From the NCBI GenBank assembly GCA_026874595.1, contig CM049307.1, positions 76,236,643 to 76,300,642 on the forward strand: DNA of 64,000 bases, written 5' to 3'. Every line of letters begins with the position of its first letter. The first letter of the stretch is position 1. Below the pieces are notes generated by a model, which was given only the letters and a program-made list of their open reading frames with translations, was not told where the DNA came from and did no database searches. Source of the DNA: Sipunculus nudus. Lineage: Eukaryota; Annelida; Sipuncula; Golfingiida; Sipunculidae. This document shows positions 13,081 to 23,678 of this stretch, piece after piece. A program made the position numbers and the translations under genes.

Positions 13081-13290
13081 GGCCAAAAAAAAATTATAAA
13101 AGGTATGGTTCTCAGGGACCGCCCGCGTCAATTTTAAACCCCCACATCAAAAATTTTTACTTTTATGCTTTTCCCTTGTCTTTAACATTTTCATCGAAAC
13201 ATACAAAAATTAAAAAGAAAAAAAAACGCTTGCCCGCATTGATTTATGAAAAAAGGTGCCTGAGAACCACACATTATTTTTTATTTGGCC
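13081..13290. mobile_element. GGCC-TIR MITE, copy 1
   Basis: Termini GGCCAAAAA and ATTTGGCC, with inner inverted GGTATGGTTCTCAGG / CCTGAGAACCACAC. Flanked by TTA on the left and TTG on the right (target site likely TTA). Same family as 36343-36678 and 40857-41100. A 3-bp TTA target duplication and GG-starting TIRs suggest PIF/Harbinger relatives. Confidence 0.75.
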
Positions 13291-13765
13291 TTGCAACTTT
13301 GAAAATATTGTTCGTTAATCAGCAACCTAATGTGTGCTTGGAATCGGAGCTGGCCAATGCAAACATGCACGCATTCATTATTGTAAAACATGCAGTAAAT
13401 CACCAGGGATATATCTGACTTAGGGCATAAAAAATGACTGTAACAGAAATGAGTGAGGTAATGTCGGATTTATTTTTATGTTATAATAAATACGTACATC
13501 TACTGCCTCCATTAACCCTACATTCTAATTAGCCGGTCCAAGAGATAGCTAGCCGTGACAAACACGACACAGTTAGGACCCCCTCTGGCAAGCTCGTAAT
13601 CTGGCCATAATGTCAGAGGGCCGATCTAGCGCTAAGAGATAGCCGGCTTGTCACCAAGCTTTGTCTGAGCCCTGTAGAGGGCGGAGTCATACACTTACTG
13701 AATTGTGATTGGCGGATAAGCCAGGGATTGGCGGGTTAACAAGTGGACAAAAGAAAGCCGGGGGG
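13291..13765. other. Intergenic, no feature seen
   Basis: Mixed-composition sequence. A GC-richer patch at 13530-13760 contains short words such as 'gagggcggag' but no reading frame or terminal repeats that I can support. Confidence 0.35.
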
Positions 13766-13856
13766 CAGGGGCGTAGCCAAGGGGGGGGGGGGGCCGCAGG
13801 GGGCCATGCCCCCCCCCGCATCCAGTACCTCGCCGTTCTTTTTGAATTTCACTTAG

Positions 13857-13935
<79 letters not shown>

Positions 13936-14694
13936 CATTAAACTGCTTTTCTGTCAGTGGCGGATCAAGAGGGGGCGCCTTCGGCGCGCGGCCCCCCATC
14001 GAGCTGCAATATCTCTTACTTTATCTAATTTCCCAATTTTCGTGATTAATTTTCATTTTTCATTTTATTAATCTATTATAAACAGTTAGATTGTAGTGCA
14101 GTTATCTGCAGTTTATTAATTTCAAATTCATTAGTTGAGGATGATGATATTTATGAACAGCTGCAAAACAACTGCAGAGCACCAAGGCCTGGTTGGGCGC
14201 GATCTGTGCTCTTAGGAGTCCTGTTTGCTGTCGAGACCACGGGCTCCAGTAAAATGCAAAGTTTAACATAAGACTTCATCATTTCAGTTAATTTTCTCCG
14301 AGCATTACATTAAAAAGATAAAATTTTGCAAGTTATTAACGTAAATGCGCCCTTTGCGCCATTGACTTTAACATGTTGAAAACGATTGAAATTTTATATC
14401 ATTATTTTGAAGAAATATAAAAAATTAAATATTAAACCTCTTTACAGTATGACATCATCACTCAAAGAGTTAGGAGAACAGTTTTTCAGGAACAGAAAAT
14501 CCTCATATTTTTTGTGTGTGAAAATTGCCTCAAAATGTTCTCTATATATTGTTTATTAAACTAAAATTCCCAATATTGAAGGGGGATACCCCCTCCATAC
14601 CCTCCCGTGGCACCTGTAATTAACCTTGATAAAACCATGTTTCATAATTGAAAATAAAAAAAATCTATATTTTCAAACACTAAAATATATAACG

Positions 14695-14777
<83 letters not shown>

Positions 14778-14897
14778 ACACTTAGTTTTCATAAATACTA
14801 TTACATATTAGCGCCCCTGTCTCCTAACCCCTTCTCCAATTTCTGGATCCGCCACTGATCATGGCCCCCTCCCCTCCCTCAATCCTGGCTACGCCCC
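13766..14897. mobile_element. TIR element with CAGGGGCGTAGCCA / TGGCTACGCCCC ends
   Basis: Inverted termini with G runs just inside the left and just outside the right end. The target duplication cannot be read because the flanks are poly-G. It carries another TIR element (13955-14857) and two long (TA)n tracts (13860-13933, 14698-14778). Non-coding; termini starting CAG suggest a hAT-type non-autonomous element (inference). Confidence 0.55.
13955..14857. mobile_element. TIR element CAGTGGCGGATC / GATCCGCCACTG, nested
   Basis: About 903 bp, no coding. It shares interior words with 35963-36878, for example 'ggaacagaaaatcctcat' and 'atttctggatcc' near the right end, and a (TA)n tract at the same relative place. 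It lies entirely inside the 13766-14897 element. No clean target duplication at this copy. Confidence 0.65.
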
Positions 14898-16523
14898 GGG
14901 GGGGGGGGGGGGTAATAGGTTCCATAATAACAGCTCCCTCGATCAGCAACAACAAAGTAGGACAGGGTGGTTTCTATGTTTGGACCGGTCTTGAAAGGGG
15001 AAAGTTGAAGATACTAATAGAATGATAAGGCGAGAGACGTTGAGAACACTGGACGCTGAGTGGGCCACTGGGCCCACGTCTGGATTATTCAAGCACAAGC
15101 GGAAGAGTAGCAAATCTTTGGCCCCGGCCCTTGACAAGCATACTTTACATTAGGATGGCCTATTATTGGGTCAAATATAGATAAGAGGGATGGCAGGCCA
15201 TATATCTTACAACGCCACACCAAGCCAAGCGCAAAGTGACCCAAGAAGCTTCCCCAGGTCAGCTCCAGACCGCCGTTCACCGGCTCCAAGAAGCGAAGCC
15301 GGACGAGAGAGCAAAGCAGCAGCAACCACGCCCACTCCGTGCAGAACGCCCATACACCGCCTTAACCCGCATGCAGACAACACAGCCTTTCCTAGGACTC
15401 TTTGTTGCGAATGTTAAGATAGCGATCATTGTTTTCTTCATCAGCCTCCAGAATGAGATATACAGGGGAACAGCTAGTGGCGGATACATTTTCTTAGAAG
15501 GGGGGGGGGGGGGGGGTGGACACTCCTGGCACAGGTTAAGACAAGCTTAATATTCGATAAATCTTTGGCAATTTATAAAATAAATCACTCGATAGCGACA
15601 CCATCCAGAAGGGGATGACCCCCCCCCCCCCCTTTTTTTAGCCGTCGCCACCCCCTTTTTTTGTTTTCTCAATGCTTTACATATGTAAGTAAATTGTTCA
15701 TACGAGCTTTCTGGACTGTGGTTTCGCTTAAAGAGCTAGAGAATCATGCTGTGTACACTCACAGTCGTGTAAGACATAAGGCTGGTAATGTGTCCTTTAT
15801 CAATAATACTGTTCAATTGACATCTGATCTCCCAACAGTTACACAGGATGCAAAGACAAAATAATAACGGATAATCAGTAATTGTTATTTCAACAGTGCT
15901 CTGCACTTTTTTCTGTGACACTTCTTTCTCTTTTTTTTTTACCACTAAATCATTGAGTAGAAAATTAAATTCCCTTGATGCATCAGACCTACTTGGACAT
16001 TTTCTAATAGGTCATATAATCGGCCTGAGGAGTGTGTATATAGACACATTGGCTGCTTTCACATACAGCCTTTCACTAAACGCAACCCATCCGGCCGGGA
16101 ATCAAGCGGGTAATGCATTAACATGCAAATGACATGCAGCCGGATCATTAACAATAACATTTTTTTTTTATTTTAGGACATTCGTCTGTTCAAGGGAACC
16201 CTTTATTATTGCCTTGTATTTTTTTATATAAACACAAAACAGTTTTCTTATGTGTGGACGTGTATATCCCGCTTGGTTATAAATTATAATGTACAAGAAA
16301 ACAGAGGAAGATCATATATTGAGCATGTCAGTTTGTCTTTCTGTTGCATGGTGTAAGATGTCTATACAAAGTTTTAAAGATTCTCAATTTTCACCATTTT
16401 TAGTTTTAGTTATCTTAGTTTTATTTTAAACAATTGTTATTTCTAAAACCTTTTTTTAGTATAAACAGTCTTTTTACTGAAAATTGTGGTCTGGCATGTT
16501 AATCACTTCTCTTCATCACTTCA
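14898..16523. other. Intergenic; homopolymer tracts and one GC-rich patch
   Basis: Poly-G at 15500-15517 and poly-C at about 15620-15632. A GC-rich patch at about 15190-15420 is open in several frames on both strands for 70-100 codons. None matches a family I know and no splice pair is evident. A decayed exon or mobile-element fragment is possible. A CAGCTAGTGGCGGATAC word at 15468 resembles the left end of the GCGGA-TIR family without a matching right end. Confidence 0.35.
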
Positions 16524-16989
16524 TTTTTAGCTCAGCTGACTATAAGTCATCTGAGCTATAGTCGTGGTCCATTGTCCGTCGTCCGTCCGTCTGTCCGTCC
16601 GTAGATGTGGCACGTTTTGAAACCGTAAGACCTAGGAATCCAAAATTCAGCATACTGTTAGATGTCCCCAAGATCTCCTACCAAGCCGAAAACTGGGTCT
16701 TTGCGACTTCGTTCCTTTGAGAAATTAAGAAAAAACCTCAATTTTTTATTAAAATCCTATTTTCACACTTCAGGACTGCCTAATATCAAAACCACTCATC
16801 TGTTTTTCCTCATATTTACCATAAATATTCCTCTATATAGTTCATATGTACATGCCAGAAATTAAGTCTGTAAAGTATAAATTCTTTAAGTTATGGGCCC
16901 AAACATAATGGACTTTGTAAAAAATCAGGAAAAATAATAACTCACTTAACATGAAAAAATTTTAAACTAGAGTCTATTATATCAAGTAT

Positions 16990-16994
16990 ATAAC
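16990..16994 (+). repeat. Target site duplication, left copy (ATAAC)
   Basis: ATAAC immediately precedes the 5' LTR. An identical ATAAC follows the 3' LTR at 23679-23683. Confidence 0.93.
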
Positions 16995-18110
16995 TGTCAC
17001 CAGAAATCGGTGACAATATGTACGGTGTTTTGTATCATAGTTTAACGAAGTCTGTTCTCTATTGATATTGACGTGAAGCGTCATCCTAAAGCGTTGACAG
17101 GTCTGGATTATATATATATATATTGTGTATTCTTGTATGAAATCCCATCGGCTATCAGCTGATTTATCTGTGTCACGCATCGTGTGTGGGTCGCCATGGT
17201 GACGTTAACAGTCAAACTAGGTCACATACATCCTTATATGGGACACTTGAGAAATAAGCCAATCAGAGAACCGGATCGCCGTATTGTGACGACGATTGTG
17301 ACGTCAGAGTTCAGGGAGAGACGCTGGAAGCTGCCTTCAGTTGGGTCTTGAAGCTTGAGGTGGCAGCACGCACGCACGAACATTGAAACGCCAGGGACGG
17401 CATAGAAGCAAGCTTCTGCATGAGGCAAGGACCCAGCTAATAAGAACTCAGCCGTGCTGCCGAAAGAGCTTCGTATTGGCGATATAGAGAGAGCGCGTTT
17501 GTCACCTGCCGGCCTAGTTCAGCTTGACCTAGATACATAACCGCCGTAAGCCGTGAACCGTTGCTACAAGAGCAAGGTCAAGGACTCTAAGCTCCTCGTA
17601 AACAAAGGGCGCTATTGCATGCATGTGAACGTGAACCTACCCGGGTCGCTGACAAGCAAGATCAGTTGAAGATAGCTAAACTCAGAAAGACTAGATATAT
17701 ATGGTACTAACCATACGCTAGATTCTGCACAAAACAGTAACCAGAGATCTCTGAAGGAACTGGACTTTATGGTTTATTATACAAACCAGTGACTCAGTAA
17801 ATATCCTATAATTTTAATGTGAAGAACTGTCGTATTGACACATCATCGCACACACTCACATTTGTGTCTCTGTAAGTATTGTCTTGAATTATATTTGTGA
17901 ATTTAACCTGATGTCTCATAGTTTCTATTGATCTGGGTGTATGATTGTCTGGTATTTTTATACACGTCCTTAAAAGAACCTGGAAATGTCACCTGTAATG
18001 ACCGGGATCTAATTTCTTGATTAATGAAATCAAGTGGCGAGCGTTAACCCATCCTATTGTTTTATAGGATATATACGTTGTAAAGTTTTCACGTTAAGTA
18101 AGGGGTGACA
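16995..18110 (+). repeat. 5' LTR
   Basis: 1116 bp, starting TGTCACC and ending GGTGACA (7-bp inverted ends). The same TGTCACC/GGTGACA pair also forms a small hairpin in the first 22 bases. Differences from the 3' LTR: an A/G change next to a TA run that is one dinucleotide longer here, A for C near 17440 and A for T near 18026. Confidence 0.95.
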
Positions 18111-18115
18111 TTGTA

Positions 18116-18133
18116 TGGCGAGCGCGCCAGGAT
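18116..18133 (+). other. Candidate tRNA primer-binding site
   Basis: Five bases after the 5' LTR comes TGGCGAGCGCGCCAGGAT. It starts with TGG (complement of the tRNA CCA end), and its spacing fits acceptor stem plus T-stem. The TGGC...CAGGAT pattern is reminiscent of serine-tRNA primers used by some gypsy elements. The tRNA identity is not established. Confidence 0.4.
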
Positions 18134-18797
18134 ATAATTAGCCTTAAAAAACTGGCTAATTACAGTAAGTTTCAGAAGTTTTGAACTGAGAAAACAGTAC
18201 TGAAACCAGACATTCATATACTCAAACTAGAGTTGATCTGAATTAATAATTGGATATGACACCAAATTGATGTTGTAGTGTATACTTGCACAATGAAATT
18301 ACCCCACTGTTAGGAGTTAAGCACAACATTGTTTCAGGATTAGCATATACCTTGAAGATTTGGCTAGAACACATGCATGTTTTGTGAGTAATGCTAGTTC
18401 AGTGATACCTGGACATCATTATTGGGTTGATATAAACCCAGATTAGAGTGAAAATTTTTGATGTTGTTAGATACGCCTTGGTATAATTTTTCCTACACTG
18501 GTTTGTGATTGGTCACGTGGTAGGGTCTCTTGACAGGTAAGTTTACCCCTCCCGATTGGCATGGTAATCATAGGTGCATGGTGTTTATTGATATCTTGAT
18601 ATCCATCCGTCCATCCGTCTGACCCTTCGTCCGACCGTCCGTCCGTCCGTATAAGTAGATTTTGATGCGTGGAGCTACCGTAGTGTTATTGTACGGATAC
18701 CGCCGGTTCGTTAGGTTGGCTTTAACAGTACGTATTTACGGATTTTTAAGAGCGGATATTACTAGATACTGGAATCTTACTAGGTTAGAGCGTTACC
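18134..18797 (+). other. Retrotransposon 5' leader
   Basis: Untranslated leader between the primer-binding site and Gag. It contains a CCGTCCATCCGT / CCGTCCGTCCGT microsatellite at about 18605-18650, similar in unit to the GACG tracts of the pearl-like elements around it. Confidence 0.6.
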
Positions 18798-21746
18798 ATG
18801 GAAACGTTAGAGTCACTTGTTAGATGCGGACAGGCCTTGGGGCTTAAGGACCAGGCTTTACAAGATTATGTTGAGGCTAGACGGCGTGCGGATGAGGAAC
18901 GCGAGGAAAGAGCTAGGCAACGTGAAATAGAGAAGGAACAGCGGGAATTAGAGCGTGAGCAGCGGGAATTAGAGCGCGAGCGAGAGGCTAGAGCCCACGA
19001 ATTAGAGGTTCTAAGGTTAAAGTCTGACTCTGGGGTTAAAGAAGAGAGAAGTAGGGATGTATTCCCGAAAATCCAGCTTCCACCTTTTGATGAGGCTCAC
19101 GATCAGCTTGATGCGTTTCTTGAGCGATTTGAACGATTAGCTGTATGTCAAGGCTATGATAGGGAGAATTGGGCGTTACACCTGAGTCTGTTACTGCAGG
19201 GTAAGGCGCTAGGGACTTACACACAGTTATCGGTTAGTGAGGCCATGGATTACGATAAGTTAAAGATAGCCTTGTTAAAGCGATACCAAATGACCGAAGA
19301 GGGTTATCGACACAAGTTTCGGACTTGTAGGCCTGAGCGAGGCGAAACGCCGAGTCAGTTTGCGGTGAGACTGAGTGGATACCTAGACCATTGGATAGGG
19401 ATGGCAGGGGTCGGAGGTGACTACGACGGGGTAGTTAACCTGTTGATGTGTGAGCAGTTCGTAAACTGCTGTAGTAGGGATCTCTCTATGTTTTTGAAAG
19501 AGAGACGGTGTCGTGACTTTGATAGTATGGTAGACTTAGCCGAGAGTTATACGGAGGCTCACGGTGTACACAGCCTTACAGCAGGTCCTCGTTATGGCAA
19601 TAATGTGCCGCGTCCAGCGCAACCGGTATCTCAGCCTAGAGAGAAGCGAGAGGTTGAGCGCAGTCCGGGCGGTCAGACATTTAAGCCATCAGGAGGCATC
19701 AGATGTTATTTATGTAATGAACTGGGACATAAGGCGCGGGAATGTAAGACTAGTGCCCGGTCGAGGCCTAGGTCTTCCCCTCAAGTAGGGCGTGCTGCTG
19801 GCGATCAGCAGAGGTATAGGACTAATTTTAGCCCCCTGTATAACCCAAAACAGAAACCGGAGACTATGTCAATGGCAGTAGTCGAGGCGGAAACGGAGAC
19901 AGTCGGTGCGGTGAAACCGGAAGTAGAGAGTCCGAGTCAGTCGTTAGGATTTGCTGCTCAGACAGAAGGCGGAATCTCGTTACCTGTGTGTGAAGGGCTG
20001 GTGAATGGTAAGTCAGCGAGGGTGCTGCGGGATTCGGGATGTTCCTCGGCAGGAATACGTGAGTCGTACGTGGAGCCGAATCAGTTCACCGGACACCAGG
20101 TCGAGTGTAGGTTGTTTGACGGGTCTGTAAGACAATTTCCTACGGCTAGGATTAATGTGGACTGTGCGTACTTTGTCGGTACTATCGAGGCAATGGTGGT
20201 CGGGGATGCTGTATGTGATTTAGCGCTAGGTAACGTAGCGGGAGCGCGTGGTCCGTATGATCCGGACCCGACGTGGAAGTCTGAGCGGTCCTCAGGCATA
20301 GTGTGTGACGGTGTAGAGTCACAAAAGGAGGTGTCGTCCGCGGTGGAGACACGGAGCGCTGCACGAGAGAAACAGATACCGACGCGTAGCTTGAATGTTG
20401 CAAGCCCAGTTGCCGATGTGAGTCCGGCCGAATTTTTGAAGGCGCAGGAGGAGGATGGGTCTTTAGCGCCGTATTGGAGGCTAGCTAGAGAGGCTAGAAA
20501 TGATAGTCCATTTAGAATTGAGGACGGATATTTAGTTCGGGTTGTGAGTGATAAACGGGGAGATCAAGATGGATCTCGAGTGGTGGTACCTCAGACGTTA
20601 CGGTACGACGTAATGAGGAGGGGCCACGAAGCGGTTATGGCGGGCCATCAGGGCATAGACAAAACGCACGACCGCGTGAGAACTCAGTTTTTCTGGAAAG
20701 GGATGTATAATGACATTGCTGAGTTTTGCAAGTCCTGTCCCATTTGCCAGAAAACCATACCGAAAGGCAAGGTGCCTGGAGCTACGTTAGGCCAGATGCC
20801 ATTAATTGATGAGCCCTGGCGTAGAATTTCGATGGATCTGGTTGGGCCGATCCATCCAGCGTCTGAGAGAGGTCACAGGTATATTCTGACCGTTATGGAT
20901 TATGCCACTAGATATCCGGAGGCTGTTGCTTTAAAGAACATAGATACAGTCTCCGTGGCTGATGCGCTAGTTGATATTTATGCGCGGTTAGGAGTGCCGT
21001 CAGAGGTGCTTACTGACATGGGAACACAATTTACGTCAGACCTCATGCGAGAAGTTAGCCGTGTTTTGTCTGTAAGACAGCTCACCACTACTCCTTACCA
21101 TCCTATGTGCAACGGAATGGTGGAGAGATTCAATGGAACGTTAAAGTTAATGTTGAAACGGATGTGCGAGGAAAGACCGCGAGATTGGGATCGGTACCTC
21201 AGCGCCGTGCTTTTTGCGTACCGAGAAGCGCCACATGAGAGCACAGGGTTCTCACCCTTTGAGTTGCTCTATGGTAGGATCGTTAGAGGACCGATGCGGA
21301 TTCTAAGGGATCTGTGGACCAAGCGAGATACTAGCGTCGAGACTAAAACCACGTACCAATACGTCCTGGACCTACAAGACAAACTAAGCGACACATACGC
21401 GTTAGCTAGAGAGGCGTTGAACAAATCAGCGAACAGACACAGACTGTTATATGATAGAGGTAAATGCACGCGCAGGTTTGAGGCCGGAGACGAAGTTTTG
21501 TTGTTACTCCCGACGGAGCGGAACAAATTAATGGTACAGTGGAAAGGCCCCTATACTATTGTAAACAGGGTTGGGGACTTAGACTATCGGATTAAGATTG
21601 GCGATAAGGTTAAAACCTTCCACGTGAATATGCTGAAACGGTACCATGCTAGAAACGAGCCCCAGCATATTCTGGCAGCGGTAGCCAAGGGCGCACCTGA
21701 TTCTATACATGATCCTGACTGTGTAGACGGGGAAACAGAGCACTGA
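18798..21746 (+). CDS. Gag-protease-integrase polyprotein of Gmr1-like element
   Basis: 982 codons from an ATG in strong context (ACCATGG). Residues about 25-72 are a Glu/Arg coiled coil. About 90-260 are a capsid-like region whose C-terminal half ([18 protein letters not shown]) resembles the SCAN fold known to derive from Gmr1-like Gag. A CCHC zinc knuckle uses C303, C306, H311 and C316. An aspartic protease-type DSG is at 412-414. Integrase follows directly: zinc finger H610, H617, C647, C650; catalytic D680, D740, E776 (35 residues between the last two); then a GPY/F-like module around 913-935. Gag, protease and integrase are in one frame without a frameshift. The frame ends in TGA just before the RT remnant, which continues in another frame. 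The missing RT is a deletion, not a family trait. Confidence 0.9.
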   Translation: METLESLVRCGQALGLKDQALQDYVEARRRADEEREERARQREIEKEQRELEREQRELEREREARAHELEVLRLKSDSGVKEERSRDVFPKIQLPPFDEAHDQLDAFLERFERLAVCQGYDRENWALHLSLLLQGKALGTYTQLSVSEAMDYDKLKIALLKRYQMTEEGYRHKFRTCRPERGETPSQFAVRLSGYLDHWIGMAGVGGDYDGVVNLLMCEQFVNCCSRDLSMFLKERRCRDFDSMVDLAESYTEAHGVHSLTAGPRYGNNVPRPAQPVSQPREKREVERSPGGQTFKPSGGIRCYLCNELGHKARECKTSARSRPRSSPQVGRAAGDQQRYRTNFSPLYNPKQKPETMSMAVVEAETETVGAVKPEVESPSQSLGFAAQTEGGISLPVCEGLVNGKSARVLRDSGCSSAGIRESYVEPNQFTGHQVECRLFDGSVRQFPTARINVDCAYFVGTIEAMVVGDAVCDLALGNVAGARGPYDPDPTWKSERSSGIVCDGVESQKEVSSAVETRSAAREKQIPTRSLNVASPVADVSPAEFLKAQEEDGSLAPYWRLAREARNDSPFRIEDGYLVRVVSDKRGDQDGSRVVVPQTLRYDVMRRGHEAVMAGHQGIDKTHDRVRTQFFWKGMYNDIAEFCKSCPICQKTIPKGKVPGATLGQMPLIDEPWRRISMDLVGPIHPASERGHRYILTVMDYATRYPEAVALKNIDTVSVADALVDIYARLGVPSEVLTDMGTQFTSDLMREVSRVLSVRQLTTTPYHPMCNGMVERFNGTLKLMLKRMCEERPRDWDRYLSAVLFAYREAPHESTGFSPFELLYGRIVRGPMRILRDLWTKRDTSVETKTTYQYVLDLQDKLSDTYALAREALNKSANRHRLLYDRGKCTRRFEAGDEVLLLLPTERNKLMVQWKGPYTIVNRVGDLDYRIKIGDKVKTFHVNMLKRYHARNEPQHILAAVAKGAPDSIHDPDCVDGETEH

Positions 21747-22344
21747 TAGACCTAAGACAAAGAAGGCTTTGCGAGCATTCCTAGGTCTTACAGGGTACTA
21801 TCGAAAATTCGTGCCAAACTATGCGGAAATAGCGGTCCCCTTGACTGATTAAACGCGTAAAGGTCAACCTAACAAACTAGACTGGAAACCCGTACACGAG
21901 AACGCGTACTGTTCTCTAAAGGCTAAACTGTCAGACCCTCCCATACTGAAGCTACCTGATTTCAGTAAACGATTTTATTTGAAATGTGATGCATCTGATG
22001 TGGGTATTGGCTGTATCCTGATGCAAAGACACGAGGGGATCATGCACCCAGTAGCTTATGCCAGTCGTAAACTATTGCCCAGGGAGAGAAATTACTCCAC
22101 CATCGAGAAAGAGTCATTAGCAATTGTATGGTCTGTACAGAAATTTGAGATGTACCTGGCTTGTAGACCGTTCGCCATTCAGACCGACCACAAACCATTA
22201 AAGTGTATTAGCAAATCAAAATGTGCTAATAAGAGAGTAATGAGATGGGCACTGGTTCTACAAGAGTTTAGATTTGATATTGAAGCAGTGTCAGGTAAAC
22301 TAAACCATGGACCTGATTTTCTTAGCAGACTGCCTGAGTGTTAG
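21742..22344 (+). pseudogene. RT thumb plus RNase H remnant of the retrotransposon
   Basis: It continues from the integrase frame but shifted by one. It opens with a typical gypsy RT thumb/connection block ([17 protein letters not shown]) and is broken by an in-frame TAA at 21850-21852. RNase H follows with acidic residues in CDASDVGIG, EKESLAIVW and TDHKPL, and ends HGPDFLSRLPEC then stop. The upstream RT fingers and palm, including the YxDD catalytic motif, are missing. The frame change places the deletion junction near 21740. The RNase H half alone is open from 21979. Confidence 0.88.
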
Positions 22345-22549
22345 GATGTAATGAGCTATAATGTTTAGCCAGTTAAGTCTAAACATGTACAAGATTTTGC
22401 CCTGTGTCATAGACCGTGGGCATGTACTAATGACAACTTGTTACATGACCCTTATGTATTGCTATGTATTGCTACATGTAAATATGTTTAGCTGGACCCT
22501 GTAAGATAGAACGATACGATGTATCGAGAAAATACTGTGTATTTTCCTT

Positions 22550-22561
22550 AAAAGGAGGGGG
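22550..22561 (+). other. Polypurine tract
   Basis: AAAAGGAGGGGG ends three bases before the 3' LTR, the expected site of plus-strand priming. Confidence 0.85.
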
Positions 22562-22564
22562 TGA

Positions 22565-23678
22565 TGTCACCAGAAATCGGTGACAATATGTACGGTGTTT
22601 TGTATCATAGTTTAACGAAGTCTGTTCTCTATTGATATTGACGTGAAGCGTCATCCTAAAGCGTTGACAGGTCTGGATTGTATATATATATTGTGTATTC
22701 TTGTATGAAATCCCATCGGCTATCAGCTGATTTATCTGTGTCACGCATCGTGTGTGGGTCGCCATGGTGACGTTAACAGTCAAACTAGGTCACATACATC
22801 CTTATATGGGACACTTGAGAAATAAGCCAATCAGAGAACCGGATCGCCGTATTGTGACGACGATTGTGACGTCAGAGTTCAGGGAGAGACGCTGGAAGCT
22901 GCCTTCAGTTGGGTCTTGAAGCTTGAGGTGGCAGCACGCACGCACGAACATTGAAACGCCAGGGACGGCATAGAAGCAAGCTTCTGCATGAGGCAAGGAC
23001 CCAGCTCATAAGAACTCAGCCGTGCTGCCGAAAGAGCTTCGTATTGGCGATATAGAGAGAGCGCGTTTGTCACCTGCCGGCCTAGTTCAGCTTGACCTAG
23101 ATACATAACCGCCGTAAGCCGTGAACCGTTGCTACAAGAGCAAGGTCAAGGACTCTAAGCTCCTCGTAAACAAAGGGCGCTATTGCATGCATGTGAACGT
23201 GAACCTACCCGGGTCGCTGACAAGCAAGATCAGTTGAAGATAGCTAAACTCAGAAAGACTAGATATATATGGTACTAACCATACGCTAGATTCTGCACAA
23301 AACAGTAACCAGAGATCTCTGAAGGAACTGGACTTTATGGTTTATTATACAAACCAGTGACTCAGTAAATATCCTATAATTTTAATGTGAAGAACTGTCG
23401 TATTGACACATCATCGCACACACTCACATTTGTGTCTCTGTAAGTATTGTCTTGAATTATATTTGTGAATTTAACCTGATGTCTCATAGTTTCTATTGAT
23501 CTGGGTGTATGATTGTCTGGTATTTTTATACACGTCCTTAAAAGAACCTGGAAATGTCACCTGTAATGACCGGGATCTAATTTCTTGATTAATGTAATCA
23601 AGTGGCGAGCGTTAACCCATCCTATTGTTTTATAGGATATATACGTTGTAAAGTTTTCACGTTAAGTAAGGGGTGACA
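22565..23678 (+). repeat. 3' LTR
   Basis: 1114 bp, TGTCACC...GGTGACA, nearly identical to the 5' LTR (about three substitutions and one TA unit). It is followed by ATAAC at 23679-23683, the second copy of the target duplication. Confidence 0.95.

Larger units (their letters stand above)
16995..23678 (+). mobile_element. Gmr1-like Ty3/gypsy LTR retrotransposon, RT-deleted
   Basis: A 6.68-kb element with two LTRs, a 5-bp target duplication, a leader with a possible primer-binding site, one long Gag-protease-integrase frame, an RT-thumb/RNase H remnant and a polypurine tract. Integrase lies before RNase H, and nothing follows RNase H except 220 bp to the polypurine tract. That is the pol order described for Gmr1-like elements rather than ordinary gypsy. 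The LTRs differ by about three substitutions and one TA dinucleotide in 1.1 kb, so insertion was recent. The RT fingers/palm are absent, so this copy could not transpose by itself. Confidence 0.9.

Noticed and set aside
13032-13418. 128-codon plus-strand frame
   Set aside because: Spans a MITE with A-rich tracts; composition and location indicate chance.
15190-15550. GC-rich frames as a gene
   Set aside because: Open in several overlapping frames on both strands, no splice partners, no recognisable domain; left as unassigned.
17234-17428. 64-codon minus-strand frame present twice (also 22802-22996)
   Set aside because: It lies in both LTR copies; duplication reflects the LTR, not a gene.
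18798-21746. Intact autonomous retrotransposon
   Set aside because: The long frame is complete for Gag, protease and integrase, but the RT catalytic region is absent and the remnant has a stop codon.
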